Below, piece by piece: positions 1 through 10,343 of a DNA stretch of 64,000 nucleotides. The first letter of the stretch is position 1; every line of letters starts with the position of its first letter. The position numbers were made by a program, and so were the translations under genes. The stretch comes from Enterococcus mundtii (lineage in GTDB: Bacteria > Bacillota > Bacilli > Lactobacillales > Enterococcaceae): assembly GCF_003957375.1 (NCBI RefSeq), contig NZ_CP025473.1, positions 1,079,501 to 1,143,500 on the forward strand, in the 5' to 3' direction. The notes beneath the pieces were generated by a model. That model was not told the DNA's origin, did not search any database, and was given only the letters and a program-made list of their open reading frames with translations.

Positions 1-102
1 GCAGGTTATGGAACAAAAGAACACCTGTTAGGATTAGCACAACATGGCATCACGCCAATCCATCGTAAAAGTTTTGCACCAGTCAAACAATATTTATCAT
101 AA
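1..102 (+). CDS. rnhB: Ribonuclease HII, C-terminal end (partial)
   Basis: The first 33 codons of the window are open and end at TAA. They read as the C-terminus of RNase HII, which removes ribonucleotides and RNA primers from RNA/DNA hybrids. The residues visible include AGYGTKEHL, the conserved G-Y-x-T-x-x-H region near the end of the family, and HRKSFAPV, a typical RNase HII tail motif. The catalytic DEDD residues lie upstream of the window. The position directly before dprA and topA matches the usual Lactobacillales order rnhB-dprA-topA. The call rests on short motifs and context. Confidence 0.85.
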   Translation, partial: AGYGTKEHLLGLAQHGITPIHRKSFAPVKQYLS

Positions 103-157
103 GCGATGTGCCACTTTTCACGTATCTTATAAAAAAGATTAGAAAAGGTGGCGCTTT

Positions 158-1014
158 ATGGTTATATACAATGAATTTATTACAAAGTTGGCATTGGTCA
201 AAGGACTGAGTGGAGAGCAAAAATGGCGTGTGATCCGTCATCTATTGAGTGAAAAGAAAGAATGGTTGTCTGTTGATGATATGTTGAAAGTTTCGCACTT
301 CAATCGCTCTAAAGCAAATTTTTATGACTATTGGAGCCAGATCAACTATACTTGGCGGAATAGAATAGGAAAGAATCCATACATAACTTTTCTTGATCCA
401 ATCTACCCTTCACAATTGCTTCATTTGGCAAATCCCCGATCTTATTATTTTATCGAGGGGATCTTTCGCTGATGAAACGAAAAATGATCGCTGTCGTTGG
501 TGGTAGACAAACATCTGGTTATGCGAGAAAAATCGTAGAGCGAGTGATTACTCCAGTGATTGACCATGACTACATAGTTGTTAGTGGCTGTGCGAAAGGC
601 ATAGACACTTATGCGCATCAAGTAGCGATCCGTTGTTCAGGCAGAACGATTGCAGTGATCGGTACGGGGATCAATCATAGTTATCCAAAAGAAAATCAGC
701 AGTTGCAACGAGGAATTGCTAGAGAGCATCTTTTATTAAGTGAGTTTTTACCAGATGTGGGCCCACAAAAATTTCATTTCCCTATGAGAAATCGTCTGAT
801 TGCCGCTTTATCAAGTGGAATCTGTGTGATTGAAGCAAAAGCAAAAAGCGGCTCATTGATCACAGCAGAGCAAGGCTTAGAGATTGGACGTCCGATTTTT
901 TCTGTCCCTGGGAATATTTTGACAGGTCAATCCACTGGTTGTCATCAATTGATCCAAGATGGAGCGATATGTACCTTTTCAGGACAAGATATCCTGGATG
1001 AATTGGAATCATAA
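158..1014 (+). pseudogene. dprA: DNA-processing protein DprA, split by a -1 frameshift
   Basis: DprA loads RecA on incoming single-stranded DNA during transformation. Two adjacent frames, 158-472 (104 codons) and 472-1014 (180 aa), together make about 284 residues, the normal DprA length. The first has the N-terminal helical region. The second has the Rossmann fold: IAVVGGR, the SGCAKGID loop, FPMRNRLIAALS and KSGSLITAEQ. The break is at the G-run 457-460: frame one reads IEG then IFR-stop, while the next frame reads GDLSLMKRK, exactly what follows EG in DprA proteins. Restoring one G rejoins the gene as IEGDLSL. A downstream ATG overlaps the stop (TGATG), so a fragment lacking the N-terminus could still be made. 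It is either a true frameshift, slippage at the G tract, or a sequencing error. Confidence 0.85.
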
Positions 1015-1037
1015 CGATGGATTTATTATTGCTTTCC

Positions 1038-1066
1038 TTGACAAACGATTTCTGAATGGATATGAT
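1038..1066 (+). promoter_or_regulatory. Probable topA promoter
   Basis: TTGACA at 1038-1043 and TATGAT at 1061-1066 are separated by 17 bp, a near-ideal vegetative promoter. It lies after dprA and about 75 bp upstream of the topA start, so topA can be transcribed independently of the broken dprA. Confidence 0.8.
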
Positions 1067-1140
1067 AAGCTACGATTTGTAAAAGTCCTTGTAACATATA
1101 TATAGTAGGAACCCGAAAATGGAAAGGAGTCCATTCAGGA

Positions 1141-3219
1141 ATGGCATATAAATATTTAGTGATCGTAGAATCACCTGCAAAAGCCAAGACGATTGAAAAA
1201 TATCTTGGTCGTAATTATAAAGTAATGGCTAGTGTAGGACATATTCGTGACTTACCTAAAAGTAAGATGGGAATCGATTTTGAAAATAATTATGAACCGC
1301 ATTATATCTCGATTCGAGGAAAAGGCGATGTCATCAAAAGTCTAAAAGCAGCGGCAAAAAAAGCGCAAAAAGTTTACCTCGCAAGTGACCCGGATAGGGA
1401 AGGGGAAGCAATTGCTTGGCATTTGGCTTATTTGTTAGGCTTGGATCTCAATGATAAAAATCGTGTTGTCTTCAATGAAATCACCAAGGATGCAGTCAAA
1501 GCGGCATTTAAAGAGCCACGTACGATCGATGTGGATCTTGTCGATGCGCAACAAGCACGTCGAACGCTTGATCGTATCGTTGGTTATTCGATTAGTCCGA
1601 TCTTATGGCGTAAAGTAAAAAAAGGCTTGAGTGCTGGTCGAGTCCAATCAATCGCATTGAAAATCATCATTGAACGCGAAAAAGAGATCCGTGATTTTAC
1701 GCCAGAAGAGTATTGGAGTATTGACGGAAACTTTAAGAAAGAACGTAAGAAGTTCAAAGCAAACTTTTGGGGAGTCGATGGCAAAAAGAAAAAATTGTCC
1801 GATGCCGAAACTGTCAAAGAAGTGACTGACCGGATCACTGGTAAAGAGTTTGCAGTAACAAAAGTCGAAAAGAAAGAACGTAAGCGAAATCCTGCGAACC
1901 CATTCACGACAAGTAGTTTGCAACAAGAAGCTGCTCGTAAATTGAATTTCAGAACACGTAAAACCATGATGGTGGCGCAACAGTTGTATGAAGGAATCTC
2001 ACTTGGCAAACAAGGCACGATCGGGTTGATCACGTATATGCGTACCGATTCTACACGGATCGCCGATACCGCTAAAGCCGAAGTCGCAACGTTCATCGAA
2101 GAAACATACGGAAAAGAATTCTCCAGTCATTCGGAACGTAAAGCAACGAACTCTAAAGGGGCACAAGATGCCCATGAAGCAGTGCGTCCAACCAGTGCAT
2201 TACGTACACCAGATGAGTTGAAACAATACTTGGATAAAGACCAATTGAAATTATATACGTTGATATGGTCACGATTTGTTGCAAGTCAAATGACACCAGC
2301 TGTATTGGATACGATGAAAGTCACGTTGGAACAAAATGATGTAAGATTCATTGCGAATGGCTCAAAAATCAAATTCAAAGGGTTCATGCAAGTGTATGTT
2401 GAAGGGCGCGATGATGGGAAAGAAGACAAAGAAAATATTTTGCCAGAGTTAGCAGAAGGCGATACGGTGCAATCTGTCGATATCGAACCGAAACAACATT
2501 TCACACAACCGCCTGCACGTTATAGTGAAGCGACGTTGATCCGTGCATTGGAAGAAAACGGGGTAGGTCGTCCCTCGACTTATGCGCCAACGTTAGATAC
2601 GATTCAACGACGATATTATGTGAAGTTGACACAGAAACGTTTTGAACCAACCGAATTAGGTGAGATCGTCAATTCGCTGATCTGTGAGTTCTTCCCACAA
2701 ATCGTAGATATCCATTTTACAGCTGAAATGGAAGATGACTTAGACAAAGTCGAAGAGGGGAAAGAAGAATGGATCGAGGTCGTCGATCGTTTTTATAAAC
2801 CATTTGAAAAGGAATTATCGAATGCCGAAGAAAAAATCGAGAAAATCCAGATCAAAGATGAACCAGCTGGTTTTGATTGTGATTTGTGTGGGCATCCGAT
2901 GGTGATAAAATTAGGGAAGTATGGTAAATTCTATGCATGTAGTAATTTTCCAGATTGCCGAAATACCAAACCAATCGTCAAGGAAATCGGCGTCACTTGT
3001 CCCGTGTGTCATGAAGGACAAGTCATCGAACGTAAATCCAAGAAAAATCGTCTATTTTATGGCTGCTCTCGTTTCCCAGAATGTGAATTCACCTCATGGG
3101 AAAAACCAATCGGCAGAAATTGTCCGAAATGTGACCATTATCTGGTCGAGAAAAAAGTCAAAGGCGGCAAACAAGTGGTTTGTACGAATGGCGATTACGA
3201 AGAAGATGTTCAAAAATAA
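1141..3219 (+). CDS. topA: DNA topoisomerase I (type IA)
   Basis: This enzyme relaxes negative supercoils by cutting and passing single strands. The protein has 692 residues, normal for Firmicute TopA. It opens with a Toprim domain: [15 protein letters not shown] near residue 9, and [12 protein letters not shown] around 80-90. The catalytic tyrosine is Y299 in [10 protein letters not shown]. The C-terminus carries zinc-ribbon modules from about residue 580: [28 protein letters not shown], and a third beginning CPKCDHY in which only three cysteines are visible. The start ATG follows an AAAGGAG site. trmFO begins 22 bp after the stop, so the two are probably cotranscribed. Confidence 0.97.
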   Translation: MAYKYLVIVESPAKAKTIEKYLGRNYKVMASVGHIRDLPKSKMGIDFENNYEPHYISIRGKGDVIKSLKAAAKKAQKVYLASDPDREGEAIAWHLAYLLGLDLNDKNRVVFNEITKDAVKAAFKEPRTIDVDLVDAQQARRTLDRIVGYSISPILWRKVKKGLSAGRVQSIALKIIIEREKEIRDFTPEEYWSIDGNFKKERKKFKANFWGVDGKKKKLSDAETVKEVTDRITGKEFAVTKVEKKERKRNPANPFTTSSLQQEAARKLNFRTRKTMMVAQQLYEGISLGKQGTIGLITYMRTDSTRIADTAKAEVATFIEETYGKEFSSHSERKATNSKGAQDAHEAVRPTSALRTPDELKQYLDKDQLKLYTLIWSRFVASQMTPAVLDTMKVTLEQNDVRFIANGSKIKFKGFMQVYVEGRDDGKEDKENILPELAEGDTVQSVDIEPKQHFTQPPARYSEATLIRALEENGVGRPSTYAPTLDTIQRRYYVKLTQKRFEPTELGEIVNSLICEFFPQIVDIHFTAEMEDDLDKVEEGKEEWIEVVDRFYKPFEKELSNAEEKIEKIQIKDEPAGFDCDLCGHPMVIKLGKYGKFYACSNFPDCRNTKPIVKEIGVTCPVCHEGQVIERKSKKNRLFYGCSRFPECEFTSWEKPIGRNCPKCDHYLVEKKVKGGKQVVCTNGDYEEDVQK

Positions 3220-3241
3220 AGAAATGAGAAGAGGTTTTTAG

Positions 3242-4567
3242 TTGAAAATCGTCAATGTAGTAGGTGCAGGTCTAGCTGGAAGCGAAGCAGCATGGCAAAT
3301 CGCTCAAGCGGGTGTACCTGTAAAGTTATATGAAATGAGACCAGTTAAGAAGACAGAAGCGCATCATACAGATAATTTTGCTGAATTAGTCTGTTCCAAT
3401 TCTCTACGAGGGAATAGTCTTGCGAACGCAGTTGGATTATTGAAAGAAGAAATGCGTCGCTTAGATTCAGTGATCATCCATTCAGCAGATGAAACAGCTG
3501 TACCTGCAGGCGGTGCCTTAGCAGTGGACCGCGATTCATTTGCTGAAGCCATCACTCGTAAGGTCAAAGAGCATCCTTTAGTTACAGTGGTGAATGAAGA
3601 AATCACTGAGATACCAGAAGGAATCACGGTGATAGCTACAGGACCTCTGACTTCTCATCCTTTAGCAGAAAGCATCAAAGCATTTAACGGCTCAGACGGT
3701 TTTTATTTCTACGATGCTGCGGCACCGATCGTCGACAAATCCACGATCGATATGGACAAGGTGTATTTAAAATCACGTTATGATAAAGGCGAGGCGGCTT
3801 ACTTAAACTGTCCGATGACCGAAGAAGAATTTAAAGCTTTCCATGAAGCCTTAGTCAATGCGGAAGTCGCTGAATTGAAATCTTTTGAAAAAGAAAAATA
3901 TTTTGAAGGTTGTATGCCAATCGAAGTAATGGCGCAACGTGGCTTTAAGACAATGCTATTTGGGCCAATGAAACCAGTCGGCCTAGAAGACCCTAAAACA
4001 GGAAAAAGACCTTATGCAGTCATCCAATTAAGACAAGATAATGCAGCCGCTTCTCTTTATAATATCGTTGGTTTCCAGACGCATTTAAAATGGGGCGAAC
4101 AAAAGCGCGTGTTCCGTATGATCCCAGGGTTAGAAAATGCAGAATTTGTCCGCTATGGTGTGATGCATCGCAACAGTTTCATGAATTCACCAGAACTCTT
4201 GAAGCCGACTTATCAATCGACTAAACGCGAAGATCTATTTTTTGCAGGACAAATGACGGGTGTAGAGGGGTATGTTGAAAGTGCGGCAAGTGGCTTGCTT
4301 GCAGGGATCAACGCTGCTCGCTTAGCGAAAGAATTGGAACCTGTGACTTTGCCACAAGAAACAGCCATGGGAAGTATGGCCTACTACATCACACATGCGG
4401 AAGGCAAACATTTCCAACCAATGAATGCAAACTACGGATTATTCCCAGAATTACCTGAACGAATCCGTGATAAAAAATCTCGATATGAAGCAATTGCACA
4501 ACGTGCCTTAGCAGCCAATGAAAAAGTAAAGCAAGAAGTCTTGAATAAAGAATTTGCTTCTCGTTAA
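3242..4567 (+). CDS. trmFO: Methylenetetrahydrofolate--tRNA-(uracil-54-C5)-methyltransferase TrmFO
   Basis: TrmFO makes ribothymidine at position 54 of the tRNA T-loop, using methylene-THF as carbon donor and FAD/NAD(P)H as reductant. The protein has 441 residues and starts at a TTG codon. It begins with the FAD-binding dinucleotide fold [13 protein letters not shown] at residues 6-18. The family block [15 protein letters not shown] follows near residue 52, and a C-terminal FAD-contacting segment [17 protein letters not shown] appears near 337. Length and motifs match the family formerly called Gid. The TTG is preferred because the FAD motif must sit at the N-terminus. It follows topA closely and precedes a hairpin. 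Confidence 0.96.
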   Translation: MKIVNVVGAGLAGSEAAWQIAQAGVPVKLYEMRPVKKTEAHHTDNFAELVCSNSLRGNSLANAVGLLKEEMRRLDSVIIHSADETAVPAGGALAVDRDSFAEAITRKVKEHPLVTVVNEEITEIPEGITVIATGPLTSHPLAESIKAFNGSDGFYFYDAAAPIVDKSTIDMDKVYLKSRYDKGEAAYLNCPMTEEEFKAFHEALVNAEVAELKSFEKEKYFEGCMPIEVMAQRGFKTMLFGPMKPVGLEDPKTGKRPYAVIQLRQDNAAASLYNIVGFQTHLKWGEQKRVFRMIPGLENAEFVRYGVMHRNSFMNSPELLKPTYQSTKREDLFFAGQMTGVEGYVESAASGLLAGINAARLAKELEPVTLPQETAMGSMAYYITHAEGKHFQPMNANYGLFPELPERIRDKKSRYEAIAQRALAANEKVKQEVLNKEFASR

Positions 4568-4580
4568 ATGGATGTTATGT

Positions 4581-4636
4581 AATAAGTCGAAGTGTCTCAG
4601 GATGGTGTTTGCCATTTTTGAGTACTTCGGCTTATT
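4581..4636 (+). terminator. Hairpin after trmFO
   Basis: AATAAGTCGAAGT (4581-4593) pairs with ACTTCGGCTTATT (4624-4636) with one G-U pair and a 30-nt loop. It lies just after the trmFO stop. The following T tract is short, so it may terminate only partly. Confidence 0.5.
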
Positions 4637-4845
4637 TCTCGGTTATTGACTGAACTCATGCCAATTTATATAATAACTATGGTTTTTTTAACGTTGGTTC
4701 TAGCCAGCTTATCCTTTAATTGTCAAGCAAACGAATTGAATTGTGAACAAACTTAGAAATATTAGTTAAATTCTGACAATTTGTTTGTTTTTTCTCTGGG
4801 CCTATGCTAAATTTATTTTGGGATCTAAAGGTAGGTGTAAAAAGA

Positions 4846-5742
4846 ATGAAGCCAACTTTACAAGAAGATTTTTTGCGTTATTTAATCATAGAGCGCGGGT
4901 ATTCAGAAAAAACAAAATCTGCCTATGAAGAAGATATCAATGATTTTCAACGATTCTTGGCGGAATCAGGTGAAGCTGATCCGCTGAAAGTTAGCTATTT
5001 GGATGTACGAGTTTATCTAAGTTATCTATCTGATAAGTCATACAGTCGAAATTCGGTGAGTCGGAAAATTGCGAGTTTACGCTCATTTTATCAATATCTT
5101 CTTCGTGAAGAAAAAATCGCTGAAAATCCATTTTCGTATGTTCATTTGAAGAAAAAAAATGTTAAACTTCCTCGTTTTTTTTATGAGAATGAGATGCAAA
5201 GCTTATTTGAAAGTGTGACAGGGGATAGTCCTTTAGCATTAAGAGATCGGGCATTATTAGAAGTACTTTATGGATCAGGTATCCGTTTGAGTGAATGTAG
5301 CCAATTGATGATGTCTGCCATCGATTTTGGCTCAGAGGTGATGTTGATCCATGGAAAAGGAAACAAAGAACGCTATGCACCGTTGGGTTCATTTGCGCAA
5401 GATGCTTTGCAAGAGTATTTTGCCAAAGGGCGCAGCGTCTTAATGACGAAATACCATAAGTCACATGACTATGTCTTCGTGAATCATCATGGAGAACCGA
5501 TCACACCTACTGGGATCGAATATGTATTAAATCAAATCATTAAAAAGAGTAGTTTGGATAGTGATATCCATCCTCACATGTTACGTCATACTTTTGCGAC
5601 GCACTTATTGAATAATGGTGCCGATATGCGTACAGTGCAAGAACTTTTAGGTCATGCAAATTTATCAACGACTCAAATCTATGCGCATGTCACAAAAGAA
5701 AGCTTACAAAAAAATTATCGCTCTTTCCATCCACGAGCGTGA
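4846..5742 (+). CDS. xerC: Tyrosine recombinase XerC
   Basis: XerC resolves chromosome dimers at dif together with a partner recombinase. I place the start at ATG 4846, which follows AAAGGTAGGTG; this gives 298 residues, the usual XerC length. An upstream in-frame ATG at 4804 has no good ribosome site. The N-terminal SAM-like core-binding domain (about 1-85) is followed by the catalytic domain. That domain has GSGIRLSE (catalytic Arg), HGKGNKER (Lys), HMLRHTFATHLL (His-x-x-Arg), GHANLSTTQIYAHV (His, then the nucleophile Tyr). The gene leads the xerC-hslV-hslU-codY cluster known from Bacillus and Enterococcus, with hslV starting 24 bp later. This is a housekeeping recombinase, not a sign of a mobile element. 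Confidence 0.93.
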   Translation: MKPTLQEDFLRYLIIERGYSEKTKSAYEEDINDFQRFLAESGEADPLKVSYLDVRVYLSYLSDKSYSRNSVSRKIASLRSFYQYLLREEKIAENPFSYVHLKKKNVKLPRFFYENEMQSLFESVTGDSPLALRDRALLEVLYGSGIRLSECSQLMMSAIDFGSEVMLIHGKGNKERYAPLGSFAQDALQEYFAKGRSVLMTKYHKSHDYVFVNHHGEPITPTGIEYVLNQIIKKSSLDSDIHPHMLRHTFATHLLNNGADMRTVQELLGHANLSTTQIYAHVTKESLQKNYRSFHPRA

Positions 5743-5766
5743 TCACATTATTAGGAGGAAATATCT

Positions 5767-6315
5767 ATGGTAGAATCACAGTTTCATTCAACAACCATTT
5801 GTGCAGTTGAAAAAAACGGGAAATTCGCGATGGCAGGTGATGGCCAAGTAACGATGGGCGAATCTGTCGTAATGAAGGGTAGTGCGAGAAAAGTACGTCG
5901 TATTTACAACGATGAAGTAGTCGTTGGCTTTGCAGGGAGCGTTGCTGACGCTTTTACTTTAGAAGAAAAATTTGAAGGTAAACTAAATGAATACAACGGA
6001 AATCTTCAACGAGCAGCCGTTGAATTAGCCCAAGAATGGCGTACACAACAGTCGATGCAAAAGCTAGAAGCAATGTTGATCGTGATGAATGACAAAGAAA
6101 TGTTACTCGTTTCTGGTACAGGTGAAGTGATTACACCGGATGACGGAATATTAGCCATTGGTTCTGGTGGAAACTTTGCGTTAGCTGCCGCACGAGCAAT
6201 GAAAAACTATGCACAAATTGAGATGAGTGCAAAAGAAATTGCTGAAAATGCGTTGAATATTGCAGCAGATATCTGCGTCTTTACAAACCACAACATTATT
6301 GTAGAAGAATTATAG
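5767..6315 (+). CDS. hslV: ATP-dependent protease proteolytic subunit HslV (ClpQ/CodW)
   Basis: HslV forms the double-hexameric peptidase chamber that works with the HslU ATPase to degrade cytoplasmic proteins. The 182-residue protein has the family blocks [43 protein letters not shown] and [15 protein letters not shown]. In most HslV proteins the nucleophile is a Thr directly after the initiator Met. In Bacillus CodW it is a Ser five residues before the TT pair. Here the N-terminus reads [10 protein letters not shown], so the aligned Ser is residue 4 and is preceded by Val-Glu. The ATG has a strong AGGAGG site, and no other start codon lies between it and Ser4. hslU overlaps closely downstream. 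Confidence 0.96.
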   Translation: MVESQFHSTTICAVEKNGKFAMAGDGQVTMGESVVMKGSARKVRRIYNDEVVVGFAGSVADAFTLEEKFEGKLNEYNGNLQRAAVELAQEWRTQQSMQKLEAMLIVMNDKEMLLVSGTGEVITPDDGILAIGSGGNFALAAARAMKNYAQIEMSAKEIAENALNIAADICVFTNHNIIVEEL

Positions 6316-6326
6316 AGGTGAATGAC

Positions 6327-7724
6327 ATGTATGAATTAAAACAAACACCAAAACAAATCGTCAGTGAGTTAGATCAATATATCATTGGTCAACAAGCAGC
6401 AAAAAAATCAGTGGCAGTTGCTCTTAGAAATCGTTATCGACGTCTTCAATTAGATGAAAAGATGCAACAAGATATCACACCTAAAAATATGTTGATGATC
6501 GGGCCAACTGGGGTCGGTAAAACAGAGATCGCTCGTCGTTTGGCAAAAATCGTCAACGCACCTTTTGTTAAGGTTGAAGCAACGAAGTTTACTGAAGTTG
6601 GTTACGTAGGACGTGACGTGGAATCGATGGTTCGTGATCTTGTCGAAAATGCGATCCAGATCGTTGAAAAAGATCAATATCTTCGTATTCGCCCACAAGC
6701 CAAGAAAAATGCGGAAAAACAATTAGTGAAGATCCTTGTGCCAGGCATCAAAAAAGAACAAAAACAATCAAACAACCAGTTTGAGCAAATGATGAATATG
6801 TTCAATGCTTCGCAACAACCGGCAGATACACAAGAAGAAGTAACTGAAGAGATTCGAGTGAATCGTCGCACAGTGTTAGAGCAATTGCAAAAAGGCTTGC
6901 TTGACAACCGTGAAGTGACGATCGAAGTCCAAGATCAAAAAAAACCAGCACCGATGATGAACAATGGACTTGAACAAATGGGGATTGATTTGAACGAAAC
7001 ACTTGGTGCGTTGACGCCTAAGAAAAAAATTGAACGGACAGTGACAGTCAAAGAAGCGTTAGAATTATTGATCAAAGAAGAATCGGCAAAATTAGTCAAT
7101 GATGCCGATATCCACAGTGAGGCAATCAAATTAGCCGAATCAAGTGGCATCATTTTTATTGATGAAATTGATAAAATCACTTCTAAATCGCAACAATCTG
7201 GGGAAGTATCAAGAGAAGGTGTCCAAAGAGATATCTTGCCGATCGTTGAAGGATCACAAGTCAATACGAAATACGGTACCTTACAAACAGACCACATTTT
7301 ATTTATCGCTTCAGGAGCTTTTCATTTGTCAAAACCAAGCGATTTGATTCCTGAATTGCAAGGTCGTTTCCCAATACGTGTTGAGTTAGATGACTTAACT
7401 GCTGAGGACTTTGTCAAGATCTTGACTGAACCAAACAATGCGTTAGTCAAACAATATATTGCCTTGATTGGTACTGAGAATGTGACTGTCACGTTTACTA
7501 AAGAAGCTATCGAACGTATTGCTCAAATTGCTTATGATGTGAATCGTGATACCGATAATATCGGTGCAAGACGTTTACACACGATATTAGAGAAATTGTT
7601 GGAAGACTTGTTATTCGAAGCGCCAGAAATGCAAATGGGAGAAATTACCATTACAGAAGCCTATGTCAATGATAAATTAGGATCAATTGCGGCAAATGAA
7701 GATCTAAGTCGCTATATATTATAA
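6327..7724 (+). CDS. hslU: ATP-dependent protease ATPase subunit HslU (ClpY)
   Basis: HslU is the AAA+ unfoldase that feeds substrates to HslV. From ATG 6327 it has 465 residues. A GTG at 6318 is in frame, but AGAGGTG at 6314-6320 is better placed as the ribosome site for the ATG. The Walker A motif GPTGVGKTE is near residue 58. The intermediate I domain spans roughly 110-235, with a Gln/Met-rich stretch. The Walker B motif [10 protein letters not shown] is near 275, and the C-terminal sensor-2 region is [10 protein letters not shown]. Only 11 bp separate it from hslV, and codY starts 15 bp after its stop, so the genes are cotranscribed. Confidence 0.96.
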   Translation: MYELKQTPKQIVSELDQYIIGQQAAKKSVAVALRNRYRRLQLDEKMQQDITPKNMLMIGPTGVGKTEIARRLAKIVNAPFVKVEATKFTEVGYVGRDVESMVRDLVENAIQIVEKDQYLRIRPQAKKNAEKQLVKILVPGIKKEQKQSNNQFEQMMNMFNASQQPADTQEEVTEEIRVNRRTVLEQLQKGLLDNREVTIEVQDQKKPAPMMNNGLEQMGIDLNETLGALTPKKKIERTVTVKEALELLIKEESAKLVNDADIHSEAIKLAESSGIIFIDEIDKITSKSQQSGEVSREGVQRDILPIVEGSQVNTKYGTLQTDHILFIASGAFHLSKPSDLIPELQGRFPIRVELDDLTAEDFVKILTEPNNALVKQYIALIGTENVTVTFTKEAIERIAQIAYDVNRDTDNIGARRLHTILEKLLEDLLFEAPEMQMGEITITEAYVNDKLGSIAANEDLSRYIL

Positions 7725-7739
7725 AATCGGAGGAAAAAA

Positions 7740-8531
7740 ATGACGGATTTGTTGACGAACACTCGAAAGATAAACAAATTATTGCAACAAAAAAATACGT
7801 TTGATATGCAGGCGGATTTACCTTACGATAAAATGGCGGTCACTTTAGGTGCTGTTTTAGACAGCAATACGTATATCATTGGCAGTGAAGGGGTTTTACT
7901 TGGTTATAATGAACGGCACGATGTGAACAATGATCGTGTGAAAACAATGTTTGTGCAAAAGCAATTTCCTGATGCCTACACAGAAACAGTCGATATGATC
8001 ACGAAAACGGAATCTAATATCCCAATCACAAGCGATATGACGGCATTTCCATTTGAAAGTCGCGAAAAATATCCTTTTGGATTGACGACAGTTGTGCCGA
8101 TCTTTGGCGCAGGTGAACGCTTAGGGACGATCATTTTAGCAAGAATGGAACAAGCCTTTAACGATGAAGACCTTGTTTTAGCAGAATACGGCGCGACAGT
8201 AGTAGGGATGCAGATCCTTTATCAAAAATCACGAGATATCGAAGCGGATGTTCGTAGTACGACTGCTGTACAAATGGCGATCAATACGTTGTCATACAGT
8301 GAATTAAAAGCAGTTCAAGCCATTTTTGATGCTTTAGAAGGTAATGAAGGGCGATTGACTGCCTCAAATATTGCGGACAAGATCGGTATTACTCGTTCGG
8401 TCATCGTAAATGCCTTACGTAAACTTGAATCAGCTGGAATCATTGAATCCCGCTCTCTGGGAATGAAAGGCACGTATTTAAAAGTATTGAATGCTCGTTT
8501 TAAAGATGAGTTGACGAAGCATAGTTATTAA
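7740..8531 (+). CDS. codY: GTP-sensing transcriptional regulator CodY
   Basis: CodY binds GTP and branched-chain amino acids and represses nutrient-limitation genes, including amino-acid metabolism and uptake. The protein has 263 residues. The N-terminal GAF-type ligand domain runs from about 1 to 155. The C-terminal winged helix is seen in ASNIADKIGITRSVIVNALRK (about 203-223) followed by GMKGTYLKVLN. It has a strong CGGAGG ribosome site and is the last gene of the xerC-hslV-hslU-codY operon. This order is conserved in B. subtilis. I see no clear terminator right after it. Confidence 0.97.
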   Translation: MTDLLTNTRKINKLLQQKNTFDMQADLPYDKMAVTLGAVLDSNTYIIGSEGVLLGYNERHDVNNDRVKTMFVQKQFPDAYTETVDMITKTESNIPITSDMTAFPFESREKYPFGLTTVVPIFGAGERLGTIILARMEQAFNDEDLVLAEYGATVVGMQILYQKSRDIEADVRSTTAVQMAINTLSYSELKAVQAIFDALEGNEGRLTASNIADKIGITRSVIVNALRKLESAGIIESRSLGMKGTYLKVLNARFKDELTKHSY

Positions 8532-8597
8532 AAGGAAGATTTTTCAGAGGCTTGCTAATTGAAGAAGTGAGTGTCTGAGAAAAGATGGAGGATGACG

Positions 8598-9473
8598 ATG
8601 ACTGTTATTATTCAAAATGATCAGCTGATTGCTGAAATTTCCGAACATGGAGCAGAATTGATCAGTTTGAAATCAAAAGAACATGATCTAGAATATATTT
8701 GGCAAGGCGATCCTAAGTATTGGGGAAGACATGCCCCCGTTCTTTTCCCTATTGTTGGACGTTTGAAAAACGATCAATATGTGTACCAAGGAAAAACGTA
8801 TTCAATGGGTCAACATGGTTTTGCTCGTGATATGGATTTTGAAGTGGCGGAGCACGAACAAGAACGTGCGAAGTTTGTCCTAAAAAGTACCCCTGAAACA
8901 AAAGAGAATTATCCGTTTGATTTTGAATTGGTACTTGTTTATGAATTAGGGGGAGACGGGATCACTGTTCATTATCATGTTGAAAATATTGGGGAAGAAG
9001 AGATGTATTTCTCGATTGGCGGTCATCCAGCATTCAATGTGCCATTAGAAGAAGGTTTGACTTTTGAAGACTTTTATTTGGCTTTCTCTCCTAGAAAATC
9101 ACGTTTGCGATTACCATTAGCTGGACCATTCATCGACATGGAACAAAAAACGATTGGACAAACGAATACCAACCTTGCGTTATTTCGGGAGCTGTTTGAC
9201 CAGGATGCATTAGTATTTGAAACAAGAGGTTTGAATGCTTACAGTATCCGTAGTGAAAAGTCTAGTCACAGTGTCACCCTCAGTTACAAAGATATGCCTT
9301 ACGTTGGGATATGGTCGCCATATCCTAAAGAAGCACCATTTGTTTGTATTGAGCCGTGGTTTGGAATCGCAGATACTGTTGATAGTAATGGTCAGTTGAA
9401 CGAAAAAGCAGGAATCAATCAATTAGGGGCTCACGAATTATTCAAGACGAAATATTCGATCACTGTCAAGTAA
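8598..9473 (+). CDS. Aldose 1-epimerase family protein (LacX-like)
   Basis: The protein has 291 residues from ATG 8598, which follows TGGAGG by six bases. It matches the galactose-mutarotase-like fold: EHGAELISLKSK near the N-terminus, YIWQGDPKYWGRHAPVLFPIVGRL around residue 32, GQHGFARDMDF near 73, the SIGGHPAFN block near 142, and CIEPWFGIAD near 254. The H-P in GGHPAFN and the E in CIEPW correspond to the usual catalytic His/Glu area. Lactococcal LacX is the closest family I recall. The physiological sugar is unknown, and no sugar operon adjoins it. It is followed by a strong hairpin terminator. Confidence 0.85.
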   Translation: MTVIIQNDQLIAEISEHGAELISLKSKEHDLEYIWQGDPKYWGRHAPVLFPIVGRLKNDQYVYQGKTYSMGQHGFARDMDFEVAEHEQERAKFVLKSTPETKENYPFDFELVLVYELGGDGITVHYHVENIGEEEMYFSIGGHPAFNVPLEEGLTFEDFYLAFSPRKSRLRLPLAGPFIDMEQKTIGQTNTNLALFRELFDQDALVFETRGLNAYSIRSEKSSHSVTLSYKDMPYVGIWSPYPKEAPFVCIEPWFGIADTVDSNGQLNEKAGINQLGAHELFKTKYSITVK

Positions 9474-9518
9474 ACACAAGACGATTACATGTGTTCTCTT
9501 GATTTAGTTCGATGAAAC

Positions 9519-9593
9519 AAAACATGCCTTCTGAACAAATGAACGAATTGTTGTGCAATCGATCAGTCATTTGTTAAGAAGGCATTGTTTTTT
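9519..9593 (+). terminator. Terminator between the aldose epimerase gene and plsY (bidirectional)
   Basis: A stem formed by CATGCCTTCTGAACAAATGA and TCATTTGTTAAGAAGGCA (about 9522-9541 with 9568-9585) is followed by T-rich sequence. A-rich sequence on the other side makes it usable by the convergent plsY gene as well. Confidence 0.75.
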
Positions 9594-9610
9594 ATCATTC
9601 ATCAAAAAGA

Positions 9611-10246
9611 TTATTTCTTTTTGCTACTATTCAAACCGAATGGGATTCGGCTTTCTGTTTTATTTTTGATGCGCTTGATATTGTCTTTATGACGGTAAAA
9701 AATAAAAGCGGAGACACCACAAGCAATCAACGTCAAAAGTAAATTTGGTTCTGGTAAGATTGCTGGTGCAATGTATGGTAAGAAGATGGTGGATAAAGTG
9801 ATCAAGACCGCACTGATCATGCTCGTTAAGCTTACCATGCTCGTGCAGTATAAACTGATCACGAAAATTGCTGATGAATAAAGAAAAAACAGTGGATTGA
9901 AGCCTAATAACATACCGGCACTTGTCGCCACTGCTTTGCCACCTTTGAACTTAGCAAACATCGGAAAGGTATGTCCTAAGATCGCACAGACACCAAACCA
10001 TAACGGGTTGACAGAAGTGACATGGAAAATGACGGGTAAGGCAGTCGCTAATGTCCCCTTTAAGATGTCCATGAATAATACCACTGTTCCAGCGGTTTTA
10101 CCTAAAACACGAAATGTATTGGTCGTTCCCATATTTCCACTACCGTGTTCGCGGATGTCTTTTTTAAAAAAGATTTTACCAACCCATACTCCAGATGGAA
10201 TGGAACCCAAAAGATATGCTACAATAAACAATAAGATTATTTTCAT
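9611..10246 (-). CDS. plsY: Acyl-phosphate:glycerol-3-phosphate acyltransferase PlsY
   Basis: PlsY transfers the acyl group from acyl-phosphate to glycerol-3-phosphate, the first step of membrane phospholipid synthesis. The 211-residue protein is an integral membrane protein. Family motifs visible are GSIPSG at residues 15-20, [15 protein letters not shown] near 36-50, and [21 protein letters not shown] near 94-114. Several hydrophobic spans are evident. The C-terminus is Lys/Ser-rich and cytoplasmic in this family. The gene lies divergent to a CoA-binding protein and upstream of parE-parC, an arrangement common in Firmicutes. An AAAGAGG ribosome site precedes the ATG. Confidence 0.96.
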   Translation of the reverse strand: MKIILLFIVAYLLGSIPSGVWVGKIFFKKDIREHGSGNMGTTNTFRVLGKTAGTVVLFMDILKGTLATALPVIFHVTSVNPLWFGVCAILGHTFPMFAKFKGGKAVATSAGMLLGFNPLFFLYSSAIFVISLYCTSMVSLTSMISAVLITLSTIFLPYIAPAILPEPNLLLTLIACGVSAFIFYRHKDNIKRIKNKTESRIPFGLNSSKKK

Positions 10247-10343
10247 TTTTTAACCTCTTTCAAGTTGAAACTAATGTATATTTTAGCATGAAAGAATGCT
10301 TCAAACAATCGAAAAAATCGAATGATGGAAAGGAGTCATCCAT

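Noticed and set aside
1584-2096. Long open frame on the minus strand opposite topA
   Set aside because: It lies wholly inside topA, has no ribosome site and no recognisable protein character.
4846-5742. Tyrosine recombinase as a sign of a mobile element
   Set aside because: It is XerC in its conserved xerC-hslVU-codY setting.
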